DNA of 64,000 nucleotides from Gp1-AA145 sp963757135 (GCA_963757135.1 CAVWQE010000006.1:248001-312000); one strand, 5' to 3'; shown: positions 46,488-55,684, counted from the stretch's first letter. A program made the numbers and translations. The notes: a model not told the origin generated them from the letters alone.

Positions 46488-46515
46488 TTGACAAAATTTT
46501 CTGAGCAGCTAGAAT
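46488..46515 (+). promoter_or_regulatory. sigma-70-type promoter of purC
   Basis: TTGACA (46488-46493) and TAGAAT (46510-46515) are 16 bases apart, about 31 bases before the purC ATG. This is the best box pair noticed in the window. No purine operator or riboswitch was noticed in the 228-base gap. Confidence 0.7.
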
Positions 46516-46546
46516 ACGCGACGGTTTTTGCATCTAAAATTTCCTC

Positions 46547-47458
46547 ATGACTACCGAAACTATCGACTCCGTCCTTTTACAAACGGACTTCCCTGATCTC
46601 AAGCTTTTCGCCAGCGGCAAGGTGCGCGACGTGTATCAACTCGGCAGCGACCATCTGCTGTTTGTCGCAACCGATCGCATCTCGGCGTTCGACTATGTTC
46701 TCGCCACCGGCATCCCGCACAAGGGCCGCGTGCTGACGCAGTTGTCCCTGTTCTGGTTCGATTTCCTCAAGGACATCGTTCCCAACCATCTGGTCACCGC
46801 CGACGTCAGCCGCTATCCAAAGGAAACGCAGGCTTATGCCGATCAGCTTAGCGGCCGCTCCATGCTGGTCCAGCGTGCGGAGATGTTCCCGGTTGAGTGT
46901 GTGGTGCGCGGGTATCTGTCAGGCTCCGGCTGGAAGGAATACAAATCGACCGGGAGCGTCTGTGGAATCAAACTTCCTGCCGGATTGCGTGAATCCGACC
47001 AACTGCCGGAACCGATCTTCACCCCGGCGACCAAAGCGACCACCGGCCACGATGAAAATATTTCGTTCGAGCTGATGACGACGCTCGTAGATCCGGAAGA
47101 CTCGCGTAAATTGCGCGACCTGAGCCTGGCTGTATACAAGAAAGCCGCGGATTATGCGCGGCAAAAGGGGATCATCATCGCCGACACGAAGTTTGAATTC
47201 GGACGGACGGCTGCAGGCATTACTCTTGCCGACGAGGTGCTCACGCCTGACTCTTCGCGCTTCTGGCCGGCGGACAAATACGAGCCGGGAATGTCGCAGC
47301 AATCTTTCGATAAGCAGTACGTCCGCGATTATCTGGAGGAAATTCGGTGGAATAAGCAGCCGCCGGCTCCGGCTCTGCCGGCCGACGTTGCTCGCCGCAC
47401 CAGCGAGAAGTACGTAGAGGCCTACCGGCAGCTCACGGGGCGCCAATTGGATGTGTAG
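46547..47458 (+). CDS. purC: phosphoribosylaminoimidazole-succinocarboxamide synthase
   Basis: 303 residues. It joins aspartate to CAIR in the eighth step of purine synthesis, using ATP. The N-terminal LFASGKVRDVYQLG, DRISAFDYVLATGIPHKG, VECVVRGYLSGSGWKEYKS, PIFTPATKATTGHDENI and IIADTKFEFGR are hallmarks of the longer (about 300-residue) PurC class. It is not in a purine cluster; the next gene, cvpA, is separated by 24 bases and could be co-transcribed, as cvpA also is with purF in E. coli. Confidence 0.96.
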   Translation: MTTETIDSVLLQTDFPDLKLFASGKVRDVYQLGSDHLLFVATDRISAFDYVLATGIPHKGRVLTQLSLFWFDFLKDIVPNHLVTADVSRYPKETQAYADQLSGRSMLVQRAEMFPVECVVRGYLSGSGWKEYKSTGSVCGIKLPAGLRESDQLPEPIFTPATKATTGHDENISFELMTTLVDPEDSRKLRDLSLAVYKKAADYARQKGIIIADTKFEFGRTAAGITLADEVLTPDSSRFWPADKYEPGMSQQSFDKQYVRDYLEEIRWNKQPPAPALPADVARRTSEKYVEAYRQLTGRQLDV

Positions 47459-47482
47459 AAGGACCGTGGGCGAGGGTTGGGC

Positions 47483-48019
47483 GTGAACGCGGCCGATTGG
47501 ATCATCCTGCTGGTGCTGCTGGTTTCGGTAGTGCAGGCGGCAAGCTCGGGTTTTTTTCAGGAGATATTCGGACTGGCGGGGTTGGTGTTCGGATATCTGG
47601 TTGCCGCCTGGCAATACCGGCGGCTGGCAGATCATTTTGCGGCCTACATCAGTTCGCGCTGGCTGGGTGAGATCGTCGCGTTTCTGGCAATCTTTCTTGG
47701 CGTAATGGTGTTGGCTGGGGTTCTTGGCAAGATTGTTCGCTGGGCCATGAAGGAAGCGGGTTTGAGCGTGATCGACCGCTTTCTAGGTGGAGTGTTGGGA
47801 CTGGTCCGGGGCTGCCTGCTGGTGTCTATTGTTCTGGTAGGCATGACGGCGTTCACCCCAACTTCACGTTGGCTGCAAGGATCAAGTACGGCGCCATATT
47901 TTTTGGTGGTAGGACGCGCGGTCATCTGGGTCGCGCCGTCTGAATTGCGGTTGCAATTTTTCAAGGGCCTGGACTATTTACGGAAGGCGCAAGCATCCGA
48001 GCACTCTCAGGGTAAGTAG
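47483..48019 (+). CDS. CvpA family membrane protein
   Basis: About 178 residues with four hydrophobic segments (WIILLVLLVSVVQAASSGFF, GLAGLVFGYLVAAW, IVAFLAIFLGVMVLAGVLG, GVLGLVRGCLLVSIVLVG), the CvpA (PF02674) pattern. CvpA proteins affect colicin V export and envelope stress; their mechanism is not known. GAGGG lies six bases before the GTG at 47483, which is preferred to a TTG at 47477. Confidence 0.88.
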   Translation: MNAADWIILLVLLVSVVQAASSGFFQEIFGLAGLVFGYLVAAWQYRRLADHFAAYISSRWLGEIVAFLAIFLGVMVLAGVLGKIVRWAMKEAGLSVIDRFLGGVLGLVRGCLLVSIVLVGMTAFTPTSRWLQGSSTAPYFLVVGRAVIWVAPSELRLQFFKGLDYLRKAQASEHSQGK

Positions 48020-48082
48020 TCGTTGTTGAACGACAACATCTAACGAGCTGACTTTTGCCAAAGACGAGAGAAAAGAGAAACC

Positions 48083-48361
48083 GTGAAAGATCAACTTGAA
48101 GCGCTCGTACAGCAGATGTATCGCAGCAATATTCTTTATTCAGAAGCGGTCCGCGAATTCAAGCGGCGGTTTATCTCAACTGTCCTGGAGGAGAACAAGG
48201 GCAACCAGTGCCGCGCAGCGCGGCAGTTGGGGATGCACCGCAACACTCTCAGCCGCACGGTGGACGAACTCAAAATCGACGTCCGCCAGTTCCGCGATGG
48301 TGGCAAGCGGCCGCCACGAGCCGCTCGTCCTGCCTCTTACGAGAAGAAAATGGCGCGCTAG
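48083..48361 (+). CDS. Fis-type helix-turn-helix protein
   Basis: 92 residues from GTG. NILYSEAVREFKRRFISTVL and GNQCRAARQLGMHRNTLSRTV form the Fis/NtrC C-terminal helix-turn-helix; a basic tail follows. It is similar in size to Fis but lacks a clear N-terminal beta-hairpin arm. It could be a nucleoid protein or a local regulator. A perfect bidirectional terminator lies 40 bases downstream. Confidence 0.85.
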   Translation: MKDQLEALVQQMYRSNILYSEAVREFKRRFISTVLEENKGNQCRAARQLGMHRNTLSRTVDELKIDVRQFRDGGKRPPRAARPASYEKKMAR

Positions 48362-48396
48362 CCATATTTCGTCCAAGAAACAGGGTTCATCCACAA

Positions 48397-48430
48397 AAAT
48401 AAAAGGCAGCCGCATTGCGGCTGCCTTATT
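48397..48430. terminator. bidirectional terminator between convergent genes
   Basis: AAGGCAGCCGC and GCGGCTGCCTT form an 11-bp perfect stem with an ATT loop, with A/T-rich runs on both sides. It serves the Fis-type gene and the convergent gene that ends at 48444. Confidence 0.85.
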
Positions 48431-48443
48431 CGCTCCAGAAGAT

Positions 48444-49781
48444 CTACTGCGGCTTGCGGGTCGTACGACGGCGCGCTGGCGGCTTTTTGGCAGGAGCTTC
48501 GCCAGCCTTCTTCAGAAGCTTTCCATTCTCCATGGTCATCATGAATGGGGTTGGGGCATAGGCATTAGGCGTGCCTTCGAAGTCGAAGGTGTCTCCGGCT
48601 TTTGGCATTCGGGCCGCGGGAATCGGACCAGTCATAGTTAGAGTGATATCGGGCCGTTTCTGCTCGATGTCATCTTCGCTGGCGGCAATGTGCAACTCAG
48701 TATTGCTGGTGGCTTCAATGACCGTGCCTTCCATCTGCAGCGGAACGTTCTTAATCACGTCCCAGACTTTAGCTTGATCCTCGGGTGTACCCGCCGATAA
48801 CACCAACTCCCACTCGCCAAAGCTCAGTTGTTTAACCTGATCGGGCGTCTTGTCTTTCACCAGATCGTGGGCCTGCTCAGTTGGGGTTGGCGGAACGTAC
48901 TTGGTGATCTTGGTTGCCCATTCTGCCGGCGGACTGGTCGCGGTTTTCGCGGTGGGTAGGGCGTAGTCGGCCCACCCCTGGTCGCTACCGTGATAATTCT
49001 TGTAAACCTTCATGCCATAAGCCTGAATCTGCTGTTGGGCTGCAGAACCCGCAGGAGCGATTCCAGCGGCGCGCGCCAGATAGAAAAGGCCATTCAGAGT
49101 GTCAGGCGGGTTAGCTGACAAATAGGCGGTGGCCAATGGATAGACGTTCTGTAAGTCGTTTGGTTCCTGATCCACCGCTGCTTTCATGTATTCCTGCGCG
49201 TGCTGGTAGTCCTTGCTCTGCAGTGCGGCAAATCCGCAGCCGCCGTTGAAGATGAGCGACGTTTCTTTCTTTAGTTTCTCGAAATCCTCTGCCTTGATCC
49301 CCCCCGGCTTCTGGTTCGCCTTTACAGCTTCCAGGCCTTTGGCGCAATACTGCTGCAGCTCGGCGAGATTCTGCGGCACGTTTTGATTGGACATCACTCC
49401 TTGACGCGCGAGAAAGGTCAGAAGCGCCAGCGCGCGCAAGTTGTTCGGGTCGGCAGTCAACAGCCGTTTCGCGCTGTCAACCACCTTCGCTTGATTGTTC
49501 GTGGCCTGATAGGTGCTCATCAGCTGTTCGAGGGCCGACGTTTTCATCACGCTGTTCGGATATTGGGTGACGAACGCCTCCAAAGCGCTGACTTTCGCAT
49601 TCGGATCTTGTTGCTGAAGGGCGGTGACGTAAGCGTTATATTCGGCCGGGTCTTTGATGGTTGGCGCCTGATCAGCTGAGCTTGCGCCTCCGGCTGCAGG
49701 GGGGTTCTGCGACTGGGTCGCGTCTTGCGCACCGGCCGCCAAGGCATACGCAAGCAGAATCGCCAGAACAGTTCTTTTCAT
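48444..49781 (-). CDS. exported protein with TPR-like repeats, function unknown
   Basis: 445 residues. The signal peptide is MKRTVLAILLAYALAAGA. Residues 45-280 look like helical TPR-type repeats (AKVSALEAFVTQYPNSVMKT, KVVDSAKRLLTADPNNLRAL, DYQHAQEYMKAAVDQEPNDL). The last third (about 320-420) contains a small beta-rich part (MEGTVIEATSNTELHIA, DITLTMTGPIP) and a basic proline-rich tail (KKPPARRRTTRKP). It is probably periplasmic or lipid-free surface protein. No family name is given. Confidence 0.75.
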   Translation of the reverse strand: MKRTVLAILLAYALAAGAQDATQSQNPPAAGGASSADQAPTIKDPAEYNAYVTALQQQDPNAKVSALEAFVTQYPNSVMKTSALEQLMSTYQATNNQAKVVDSAKRLLTADPNNLRALALLTFLARQGVMSNQNVPQNLAELQQYCAKGLEAVKANQKPGGIKAEDFEKLKKETSLIFNGGCGFAALQSKDYQHAQEYMKAAVDQEPNDLQNVYPLATAYLSANPPDTLNGLFYLARAAGIAPAGSAAQQQIQAYGMKVYKNYHGSDQGWADYALPTAKTATSPPAEWATKITKYVPPTPTEQAHDLVKDKTPDQVKQLSFGEWELVLSAGTPEDQAKVWDVIKNVPLQMEGTVIEATSNTELHIAASEDDIEQKRPDITLTMTGPIPAARMPKAGDTFDFEGTPNAYAPTPFMMTMENGKLLKKAGEAPAKKPPARRRTTRKPQ

Positions 49782-50076
49782 TCCATTGCTCCTAGGGCTC
49801 CAGGGAATTCGACACTTTTCAGGGTACCGGCCAACGCCGAGTCCGAATGCAGGACGCGGATGGTTTCAGCGCGGTGCGCTCCCGGGATACGGCTGGGAAT
49901 ACTCGGCACCTCTTCCGCCCACCGAGGCGGAAACTTCTTTCCGGTGAGCGGGATTATATGTATGCGCTTCAACTTAAGCAAGTTTGTTCGCTCCAACGCG
50001 CTACTCACTTTGATGCTAAAGTTCGTGCGGGTGGTAGTTTTCGCACAATTGCCGGCCAGGCAGGCTTGAATCGTTT

Positions 50077-50796
50077 ATGGGAGAAACCACTCTTTCCGGG
50101 CAAACTGCCGTTGTAACCGGCGCGGGACGCGGAATTGGCGCGGCCATTGCGAAAACTTTGACTTCCCTGGACGCGAATGTTGTCCTCTGCGGGCGTACAG
50201 AGAAACATTTGCAGGCGACAGCTTCCTTGATCTCCGGTGCAGGCGGTAAGGCCCACGTCCGGCAGTGTGATGTCGGCGATTTAAACTCTGTGGATGCGCT
50301 CGCTGCGTGGGTTGAAAAGACTTTCGGCAGGCTCGACATCCTGGTAAACAACGCGGGGGTGGGCTCGTTCGCCGCTCCCCTTTATCAAATGACACCGGAC
50401 GCTTGGGAAAAGGTCCTGAACACGAACCTGCGTGGCGTTTTTTATTGCATTCGCGCCCTTGCGCCGATGATGATCCGGGCCAAAGCCGGGCACATCATCA
50501 ACATTTCGTCGCTGGCCGGGAAGAATGCCCTGCCTAATGGCGCAGCCTACGCCGCTTCCAAATGGGGACTTAACGGGCTGAGCTACTCGGTTGCTGAGGA
50601 ACTGCGCCCTCACAATATTCGCGTGTCGGTCGTATGCCCGGGATCGGTGAACACGGAATTAAGCCCCCACGAAGGCAAAAACCCCAACAAGATGCTCAAG
50701 CCCACCGACGTTGCCCATGTTGTGGGAATGCTCGTCTCACAAGCGCCGCAGTCCTTCGTGAGCGAAGTACTGATCCGGCCAACGCAAAAGCCGTAG
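50077..50796 (+). CDS. short-chain dehydrogenase/reductase (FabG-like)
   Basis: 239 residues. It has the cofactor motif TGAGRGIG, NNAGVG, the catalytic Ser in NISSLAGKNA and Tyr/Lys in YAASKWG. The residue after the second strand (LCGRTEKH) suggests NADPH preference. The classical SDR length and 'PGSVNTELSPHEGKNP' fit 3-oxoacyl-ACP reductase-like enzymes, but many substrates are possible. No biosynthetic cluster surrounds it. Confidence 0.92.
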   Translation: MGETTLSGQTAVVTGAGRGIGAAIAKTLTSLDANVVLCGRTEKHLQATASLISGAGGKAHVRQCDVGDLNSVDALAAWVEKTFGRLDILVNNAGVGSFAAPLYQMTPDAWEKVLNTNLRGVFYCIRALAPMMIRAKAGHIINISSLAGKNALPNGAAYAASKWGLNGLSYSVAEELRPHNIRVSVVCPGSVNTELSPHEGKNPNKMLKPTDVAHVVGMLVSQAPQSFVSEVLIRPTQKP

Positions 50797-51043
50797 AGAA
50801 CCGCCGGACACGCGAGACGCAAAGCATGAACTCTAAGAAGCGCACCTTGTGAGGGCGCGGGTAATTTACTTTCCGATTTGCCGACCAACCATCCAGATTG
50901 AGAAGGGATTGTGAGCGCTAAGGAGATTCTTCGCCAGCGCGCAAAAAGGGAAACAGTCTCAGACCCAAGCCGATTGGGTGCTACACTACCCCATCTTCCG
51001 GGGCCGCGCCCGTCCTTTTTCGTACTTATAGGCAGGTCGTGAA

Positions 51044-52477
51044 GTGACTGTTTCCTCACAATCCTTGGACATAAAGGCTAAAGCAATTGGCCTGATCCGA
51101 GCCCACAAACGGGTGATCTCGCGCGTGATCACTTTCCCGGTGGTTGCTTTTGCTGCCTCCTGGCTGGCCCCCAGTTGGAGTGAAGTGGGTCCCGTCGGTT
51201 TCCTGTTCTTCTTCGCCCTCTTCGTGATGCTGATTTTCAGCCAGATTTTCTGGGTTGGTCGCGTCGTCGGCCTAGGGGAACGATTCATCCCCGGAAAGCC
51301 GCCCCGCGCCTGGCTTACGGCCATCACAAGTCTTATCTGGCTGTTCTTCTTCGCTTGTAACCTCGGTCCTTACATCCTCCCCTGGAACATCCCGTTGGGC
51401 GATTCGACCCATTTGACGTTGCGCCACGCGCTGTTTGAAGCGCCTTTTTGGTGGTGGTTCGTTGGGTCATGGGCGGGCTTCGCCCTGGTGATGGTTTTCT
51501 GGATGGTTGACTGGGCAGGGCGCGCCGCAGCGTGGGTTTACGGCAAAGCGCGCAAGGTTGCCGCAGGCCAAGCCGCCGCGCCCATCCCTGCTATGGCTCT
51601 CGACCCGCCCTCGCCCGCCCGCCGCCGCTTCGTCGAGCAAACTGCCATCGCGGTAAGCGCCGTGCCGTTTGTGGCCGCGGCCTACGGGCTTCTCTACGAG
51701 CGGCTCGACGTCGAAGTCACTCACCCGCGCATTGCGCTTGCACACCTGCCCAAAGCCTTTCAGGGATTTCGCATCGTCCAGCTTTCCGACTTTCATATCA
51801 GCCCCTTCATGACCGCAGACGAGATTCGCCGTTGCGTCACCATCGCCAACGGGCTGAAAGCCGACCTGGTGGCGCTGACCGGCGACTATGTCACCGACGA
51901 TCCCGCAGCCGCAGGAGAAGTGGTGCAAGCACTGGCGGGCCTTCGTGCGTCCAGTGGTGTTTTCGGCTGCCTCGGCAACCATGAAATCTACACCGAAACC
52001 GAGGATTCCATTACGCGACTCTTTGCCGCGGAGGGGATTCGCATCCTCCGTCAAGAGCGGGCAGTCATTCAATCGCACGGCGAACTGCTGAACCTGATCG
52101 GGGTTGACTATCAGCAACTGCGATTCTCCAGAGATCATGATGGGCACCTGGTTGACCGCTACCTCGAGGGAAGTGAAAAACTGGTAATGCCGGACATGGT
52201 CAACATCCTTCTGAGCCACAATCCCAACAGCTTTGATCGTGCCGCCGAGTTAGGCGTTGAGTTGACGCTGGCTGGGCACAGCCACGGCGGCCAGTTAGCG
52301 CTCTCGTTTATTAACCGGGGCCTGGCCCTCGTACGCCCCGAGACCGCCTACGTCAGCGGATGGTACGAAAAACGCGGCAGCCAGCTGTACGTCAACCGCG
52401 GTATCGGAACCACCGGGCCCCCGATCCGTCTCGGCGCCCGGCCGGAAATTACAGTATTGGAGTTGTCTCAAACGTGA
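51044..52477 (+). CDS. membrane-anchored metallophosphoesterase, first copy
   Basis: 477 residues from GTG. About four hydrophobic segments occupy residues 30-155 (VGFLFFFALFVMLIFSQIFW, TSLIWLFFFACNLGPYIL, WWWFVGSWAGFALVMVFWM), then ARRRFVEQTAIAVSAVPFVA, which looks like another anchor. The calcineurin-like phosphoesterase domain has LSDFH (residues 248-251), LTGDY, GCLGNHE, ILLSHNP and AGHSHGG, all five metal motifs intact. Relatives include YkoQ/YaeI-type lipid-linked phosphoesterases, so a phospholipid or lipid A precursor substrate is possible. The stop overlaps the GTG of the second copy as GTGA. Confidence 0.9.
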   Translation: MTVSSQSLDIKAKAIGLIRAHKRVISRVITFPVVAFAASWLAPSWSEVGPVGFLFFFALFVMLIFSQIFWVGRVVGLGERFIPGKPPRAWLTAITSLIWLFFFACNLGPYILPWNIPLGDSTHLTLRHALFEAPFWWWFVGSWAGFALVMVFWMVDWAGRAAAWVYGKARKVAAGQAAAPIPAMALDPPSPARRRFVEQTAIAVSAVPFVAAAYGLLYERLDVEVTHPRIALAHLPKAFQGFRIVQLSDFHISPFMTADEIRRCVTIANGLKADLVALTGDYVTDDPAAAGEVVQALAGLRASSGVFGCLGNHEIYTETEDSITRLFAAEGIRILRQERAVIQSHGELLNLIGVDYQQLRFSRDHDGHLVDRYLEGSEKLVMPDMVNILLSHNPNSFDRAAELGVELTLAGHSHGGQLALSFINRGLALVRPETAYVSGWYEKRGSQLYVNRGIGTTGPPIRLGARPEITVLELSQT

Positions 52478-53838
52478 CCTCCAGCTTGATCCTGATTCGC
52501 CGGCGCGCCTTCGTTCATTGGCGCGCGATCGTTCTGCTGTTGATCCTTGGTTGCGCTGCATTCCTGGTCGCACGTTCCGACGAGTTCGGCCGTTTCGAGT
52601 TGATCCTCCTCGCTCTGCTCCTGATTTTCACAGCCAGCCAGATTTTCTGGCTTCGGCGGCTGGTTGATGTCGAACAGCGGTTTATTCCCGGAAGACCCCG
52701 GCGCATCTGGCTCGCGATCATGACTGTGGTGGTCTATTTGTTTGTCTTCCTGTACAGCTATCCAGAGTGGGGTCTTGGTCATGTGGTCCGTGCCGCCGAT
52801 TACCGGCCGTTGAGCGTGCTTATCCACGCGGCATTCTGGTGGTGGTTCGTGGGATCTATAGCGGCGTTTCTCGTGGTGATCGTTTTCGGGGCAACAGACT
52901 GGGTGGCGCGCGGTGCTGTGTGGGTTTACCGCAAAGCGCGCGCTGGTGATGCCGAAGGCGCCCTGCTGTCGCCTGGCCGCCGCCGTTTTCTGGAACGGAC
53001 TGCAGTGCTAGTCAGCGCCACTCCTTTTGTCGCTACCGGCTATGGGCTTCTGTACGAGCGGCAGAATGTGGAAGTGGTTCGTCAGCGGGTCAGGCTGGCG
53101 CGCCTGCCAAAAGCCTTTGAGGGTTTTCGCATCGCCCAGCTTTCCGACATTCACCTTGGTCCCTTCACCACCGCGGACTACATTCGCCGCTGTGTCACCA
53201 TGACCAACGGATTGGAACCAGACTTGATCGCGTTGACTGGGGACTACGTTTGTTGGGACCCGGATGCCCAGGGTGAGGTGGTGCGCTTGCTAGCGGGCCT
53301 GCGAGCGCCTCACGGAGTTTTCGGATGCATGGGAAACCACGAAGCGGACGTGGGGATTGAAGAGTCCATCACACGCTTATTCGCCGCCCAGGGCATCCGG
53401 ATGCTGCGCCAGGAGCGCGCACCTGTCCAGCGCGGTGACGAGATGCTTAATCTGATCGGGATAGACAATGGGAGCGATGTTGCCCCGGAATATACGCAGG
53501 AAGTAGAGGGCGAGCGGCGACTGCAGCAACTCAAAGCGTTGATAATGCCTAACACAGTTAATATTTTGCTCATCCACTACCCGCAGTGCTTCGATCAACC
53601 CGAGTTGGGCATCGACTTGACGCTCGCCGGCGACACTCACGGCGGCGGCCAGTTGTCGCTCGATTTCATCCACCGTGGGCTCAACCTCAGCAGCCTGATA
53701 GGGGTACCGTACATCCGGGGCTTGTACGAAAACGGTGGCGCGCAACTCTATATGAACCGCGGCATTGGCATAACCGGTTTGCCCATCCGGATCGGTGCAC
53801 GACCGGAGATCACATTGTTAGAGTTGGCGAGAACCTGA
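52474..53838 (+). CDS. membrane-anchored metallophosphoesterase, second copy with altered motif
   Basis: 454 residues, clearly a duplicate of the preceding protein along its whole length (SQIFW, FIPG, FWWWFVGS, RRRFLERTAVLVSATPFVA, LPKAFEGFRIAQLSD, GARPEITLLEL). LSDIH, LTGDY, GCMGNHE and ILLIHYP are kept, but the last motif reads AGDTHGG where the first copy has AGHSHGG; the first His, a metal ligand in the family, is Asp. It may use a different metal or have altered activity. The GTG start overlaps the stop of copy one. Confidence 0.9.
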   Translation: MTSSLILIRRRAFVHWRAIVLLLILGCAAFLVARSDEFGRFELILLALLLIFTASQIFWLRRLVDVEQRFIPGRPRRIWLAIMTVVVYLFVFLYSYPEWGLGHVVRAADYRPLSVLIHAAFWWWFVGSIAAFLVVIVFGATDWVARGAVWVYRKARAGDAEGALLSPGRRRFLERTAVLVSATPFVATGYGLLYERQNVEVVRQRVRLARLPKAFEGFRIAQLSDIHLGPFTTADYIRRCVTMTNGLEPDLIALTGDYVCWDPDAQGEVVRLLAGLRAPHGVFGCMGNHEADVGIEESITRLFAAQGIRMLRQERAPVQRGDEMLNLIGIDNGSDVAPEYTQEVEGERRLQQLKALIMPNTVNILLIHYPQCFDQPELGIDLTLAGDTHGGGQLSLDFIHRGLNLSSLIGVPYIRGLYENGGAQLYMNRGIGITGLPIRIGARPEITLLELART

Positions 53839-53887
53839 TCTTAGGATTTATGCAGCCAAAGCATCGACGCATCGCGGGATTGCACCA

Positions 53888-53940
53888 GAGTCACGCGCTA
53901 CTCGGAAGACAGCAACGAACTCTCTGAACGCGCGTGACTC
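53888..53940. terminator. inverted repeat between convergent genes
   Basis: GAGTCACGCGC (53888-53898) and GCGCGTGACTC (53930-53940) form a perfect 11-bp stem with a 31-base loop, then ATCGTTTAATCTTT. It sits between the convergent phosphoesterase and zinc-ribbon genes and may end transcription from both; the loop is longer than usual. Confidence 0.45.
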
Positions 53941-53945
53941 ATCGT

Positions 53946-54371
53946 TTAATCTTTAAACAAATCGTCGAACGCCTTTCGAGCACTATTAGGTTTGGAGGCC
54001 TGTCCGGTTGAGGTCTGCTTTTCTACTCTCACGCTGATTGAGTAGAACCTGCATTGGTTGAGCGCATCTTTTTTCGGGATCCGCTCGGGCACCGGTTGCA
54101 AGCACTCGAATCGCCGGGACGGATCGAAGTTGGCGCATTGCTTGCACGAGTGCAAGTCAAAACCGCACTTCGGGCACTTTCCGAGGGGTTCGGAAAGCAT
54201 AGTCAGCAGGGTGCCGCATTGCGCGCAGCGCGACACATTGTGCGTTCCCGGCATCTGGACCGGACGTGGGCCAAAGGTATCCTTCCGGACAGGCCGGTCG
54301 GATGCAGCTTTCTGCTGCTTCTCGCCCCCGCTGTCCTGGTATCCGCGCTGCCGGTATTTCCGATCTGACAT
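53946..54371 (-). CDS. small zinc-ribbon protein
   Basis: 141 residues. A basic N-terminal region is followed by two Cys pairs (CAQCGTLL and CPKCGFDL), then LHSCKQCANFDPSRRFECLQP with further Cys residues, so one or two zinc sites are likely. The C-terminal tail is basic and ends FDDLFKD. I do not know a named family. GGAG lies four bases before the ATG at 54371; upstream ATGs at 54392 and 54419 are possible, but the one at 54419 lies at the edge of the IS repeat. The insertion element begins 64 bases upstream. Confidence 0.65.
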   Translation of the reverse strand: MSDRKYRQRGYQDSGGEKQQKAASDRPVRKDTFGPRPVQMPGTHNVSRCAQCGTLLTMLSEPLGKCPKCGFDLHSCKQCANFDPSRRFECLQPVPERIPKKDALNQCRFYSISVRVEKQTSTGQASKPNSARKAFDDLFKD

Positions 54372-54418
54372 ACCGCTCCTGAAATGAAACATTCTCTCCC
54401 TTGCAGACCCGAAGCACA

Positions 54419-54434
54419 AGCCCGGCTGAATTGT
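54419..54434. repeat. 16-bp direct repeat, left flank of the insertion
   Basis: AGCCCGGCTGAATTGT, identical to 55611-55626. It directly abuts the terminal inverted repeat and is best read as the target-site duplication. Confidence 0.8.
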
Positions 54435-55610
54435 GGTAGAGCCTACTCACATCGTATCCCCCTAGCGAAGTTAAAATGCTTGAGCGAGAAACGCGTTAGG
54501 GAGCTGGCCGGACGGCTCCGCAAAAGCCGGGAGGCCAGCGACCGGGACTACAATCCGCTGTGTCCACCGCCTACTTCGTCCTGATTCGCGAGATGAGAGA
54601 CGCCTACAATCATCGCTTGCGTTTGGTGCAGTCGGCTCGACAACGCGGCATCAAACCCACCGCCCGCTTGTTTCAAACCACCGTTCCCACTGTGCGCAAG
54701 TGGCTGCGCCGTTATCAGCAGCAAGGACCGCGCGGCCTCATCGAAGTTTCTCGCGCCCCTCATCGCCAGCCCGGCAAGACTCCCGCCGACATCGAACAGC
54801 AGGTCGTCGCACTCCGCCAGCAGCTGTTCACCTTCGGAGCTCGTCGTCTTATTCGGGAGTTCGACCTTCCTCTCAGTCATCGTGCCTTGGAACGCATCTG
54901 GCGCCATCATGGCCTGCTCAAAAAACGACCGCGCAAGTATCAGCGCAAACAAGACCTCGCCCACATCAAAGCCACCTGGCGCGTCTTTCAGCAGATCTCC
55001 GCCGACACCAAGGATCTCGACGATATTCCCCGCTACTGGCCGCAGGCCCAGGCTTTCGATCTGCCGGCCGTCGAATACACCGCCCGCGAAGTGCGCAGCG
55101 GCCTGCTGTTCTGGGCTTTTGCCGAGCGCCGTTCTGCGGCTGCCAGTTCCATCTTTGCCGCCCGTATCCAGCAGCACCTCGATCGTTGCGGCATCTCTCT
55201 GCGCGATCTGGTCTGGCAGACCGACAACGGCTCCGAGTTCATCGGTGGCCACGATCGTCGCGGTCACCCCACCGGATTCCCCACCGCTTTAGGCGACAGC
55301 CAGCACGTTCGCATCCCTCCCGCCGCTCACACCTTCCAGAGCGATGTGGAAACCGTTCACCGCCTCGTCGAAGATGAGTTCTTTGACCTGGAATCGTTCC
55401 ACAGTCGGGGCGACTTCCTCGCCAAAGCCTTTACCTACCAGCTCTACTTCAACCTGGTCCGTCCCAACTCTCATAAACAAAACCTCAGCCCTTGGCAGAT
55501 CGTCGAGCAACTCCAACCCCGCTGGCCGCTCCAACTCTGTTTGCTTCCACCTGTTTTCTTGGACTATTACTTGAACCACTCCGGGGGATACGATCTCCCT
55601 AGGCACCCCT
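54435..55610 (+). mobile_element. IS481-like insertion sequence
   Basis: 1176 bases. The 28-base ends (54435-54462 and the complement of 55583-55610) match at about 20 of 28 positions, including 12 in a row (ATCGTATCCCCC). They abut perfect 16-bp direct repeats. It holds one intact DDE transposase gene. The IS481 family has similar single-gene elements and duplications of up to about 15 bases, so 16 is at the upper edge; family placement is tentative. Confidence 0.85.
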
Positions 55611-55612
55611 AG
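54560..55612 (+). CDS. DDE (rve-type) transposase
   Basis: 350 residues from GTG. An N-terminal helix-turn-helix (GIKPTARLFQTTVPTVRKWL) is followed by a second helical region and an integrase core with Asp in ISADTKDLDDIP (149 or 152), Asp222 in LVWQTDNGSEF and Glu264 in SDVETVHRLVEDEF, giving the DDE set. NLVRPNSHKQNLSPWQIVEQ is the usual end of the core. It seems full length. The stop codon straddles the right border of the element and the flanking direct repeat. A later ATG at 54593 is a possible start. Confidence 0.9.
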   Translation: MSTAYFVLIREMRDAYNHRLRLVQSARQRGIKPTARLFQTTVPTVRKWLRRYQQQGPRGLIEVSRAPHRQPGKTPADIEQQVVALRQQLFTFGARRLIREFDLPLSHRALERIWRHHGLLKKRPRKYQRKQDLAHIKATWRVFQQISADTKDLDDIPRYWPQAQAFDLPAVEYTAREVRSGLLFWAFAERRSAAASSIFAARIQQHLDRCGISLRDLVWQTDNGSEFIGGHDRRGHPTGFPTALGDSQHVRIPPAAHTFQSDVETVHRLVEDEFFDLESFHSRGDFLAKAFTYQLYFNLVRPNSHKQNLSPWQIVEQLQPRWPLQLCLLPPVFLDYYLNHSGGYDLPRHP

Positions 55613-55626
55613 CCCGGCTGAATTGT
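55611..55626. repeat. 16-bp direct repeat, right flank of the insertion
   Basis: AGCCCGGCTGAATTGT, identical to 54419-54434. Confidence 0.8.
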
Positions 55627-55684
55627 ATTTCCCCATGACGGGTGCTAACATCCGTTTGTTGCAATCATTTGCTGGAGGTCATTT

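Noticed and set aside
50911..51042. 43-codon frame starting GTG just before the first metallophosphoesterase gene
   Set aside because: The AAGGGA is only two bases from the GTG and the second half of the product is proline-rich and unlike a folded protein. Could be a leader, but support is too thin.
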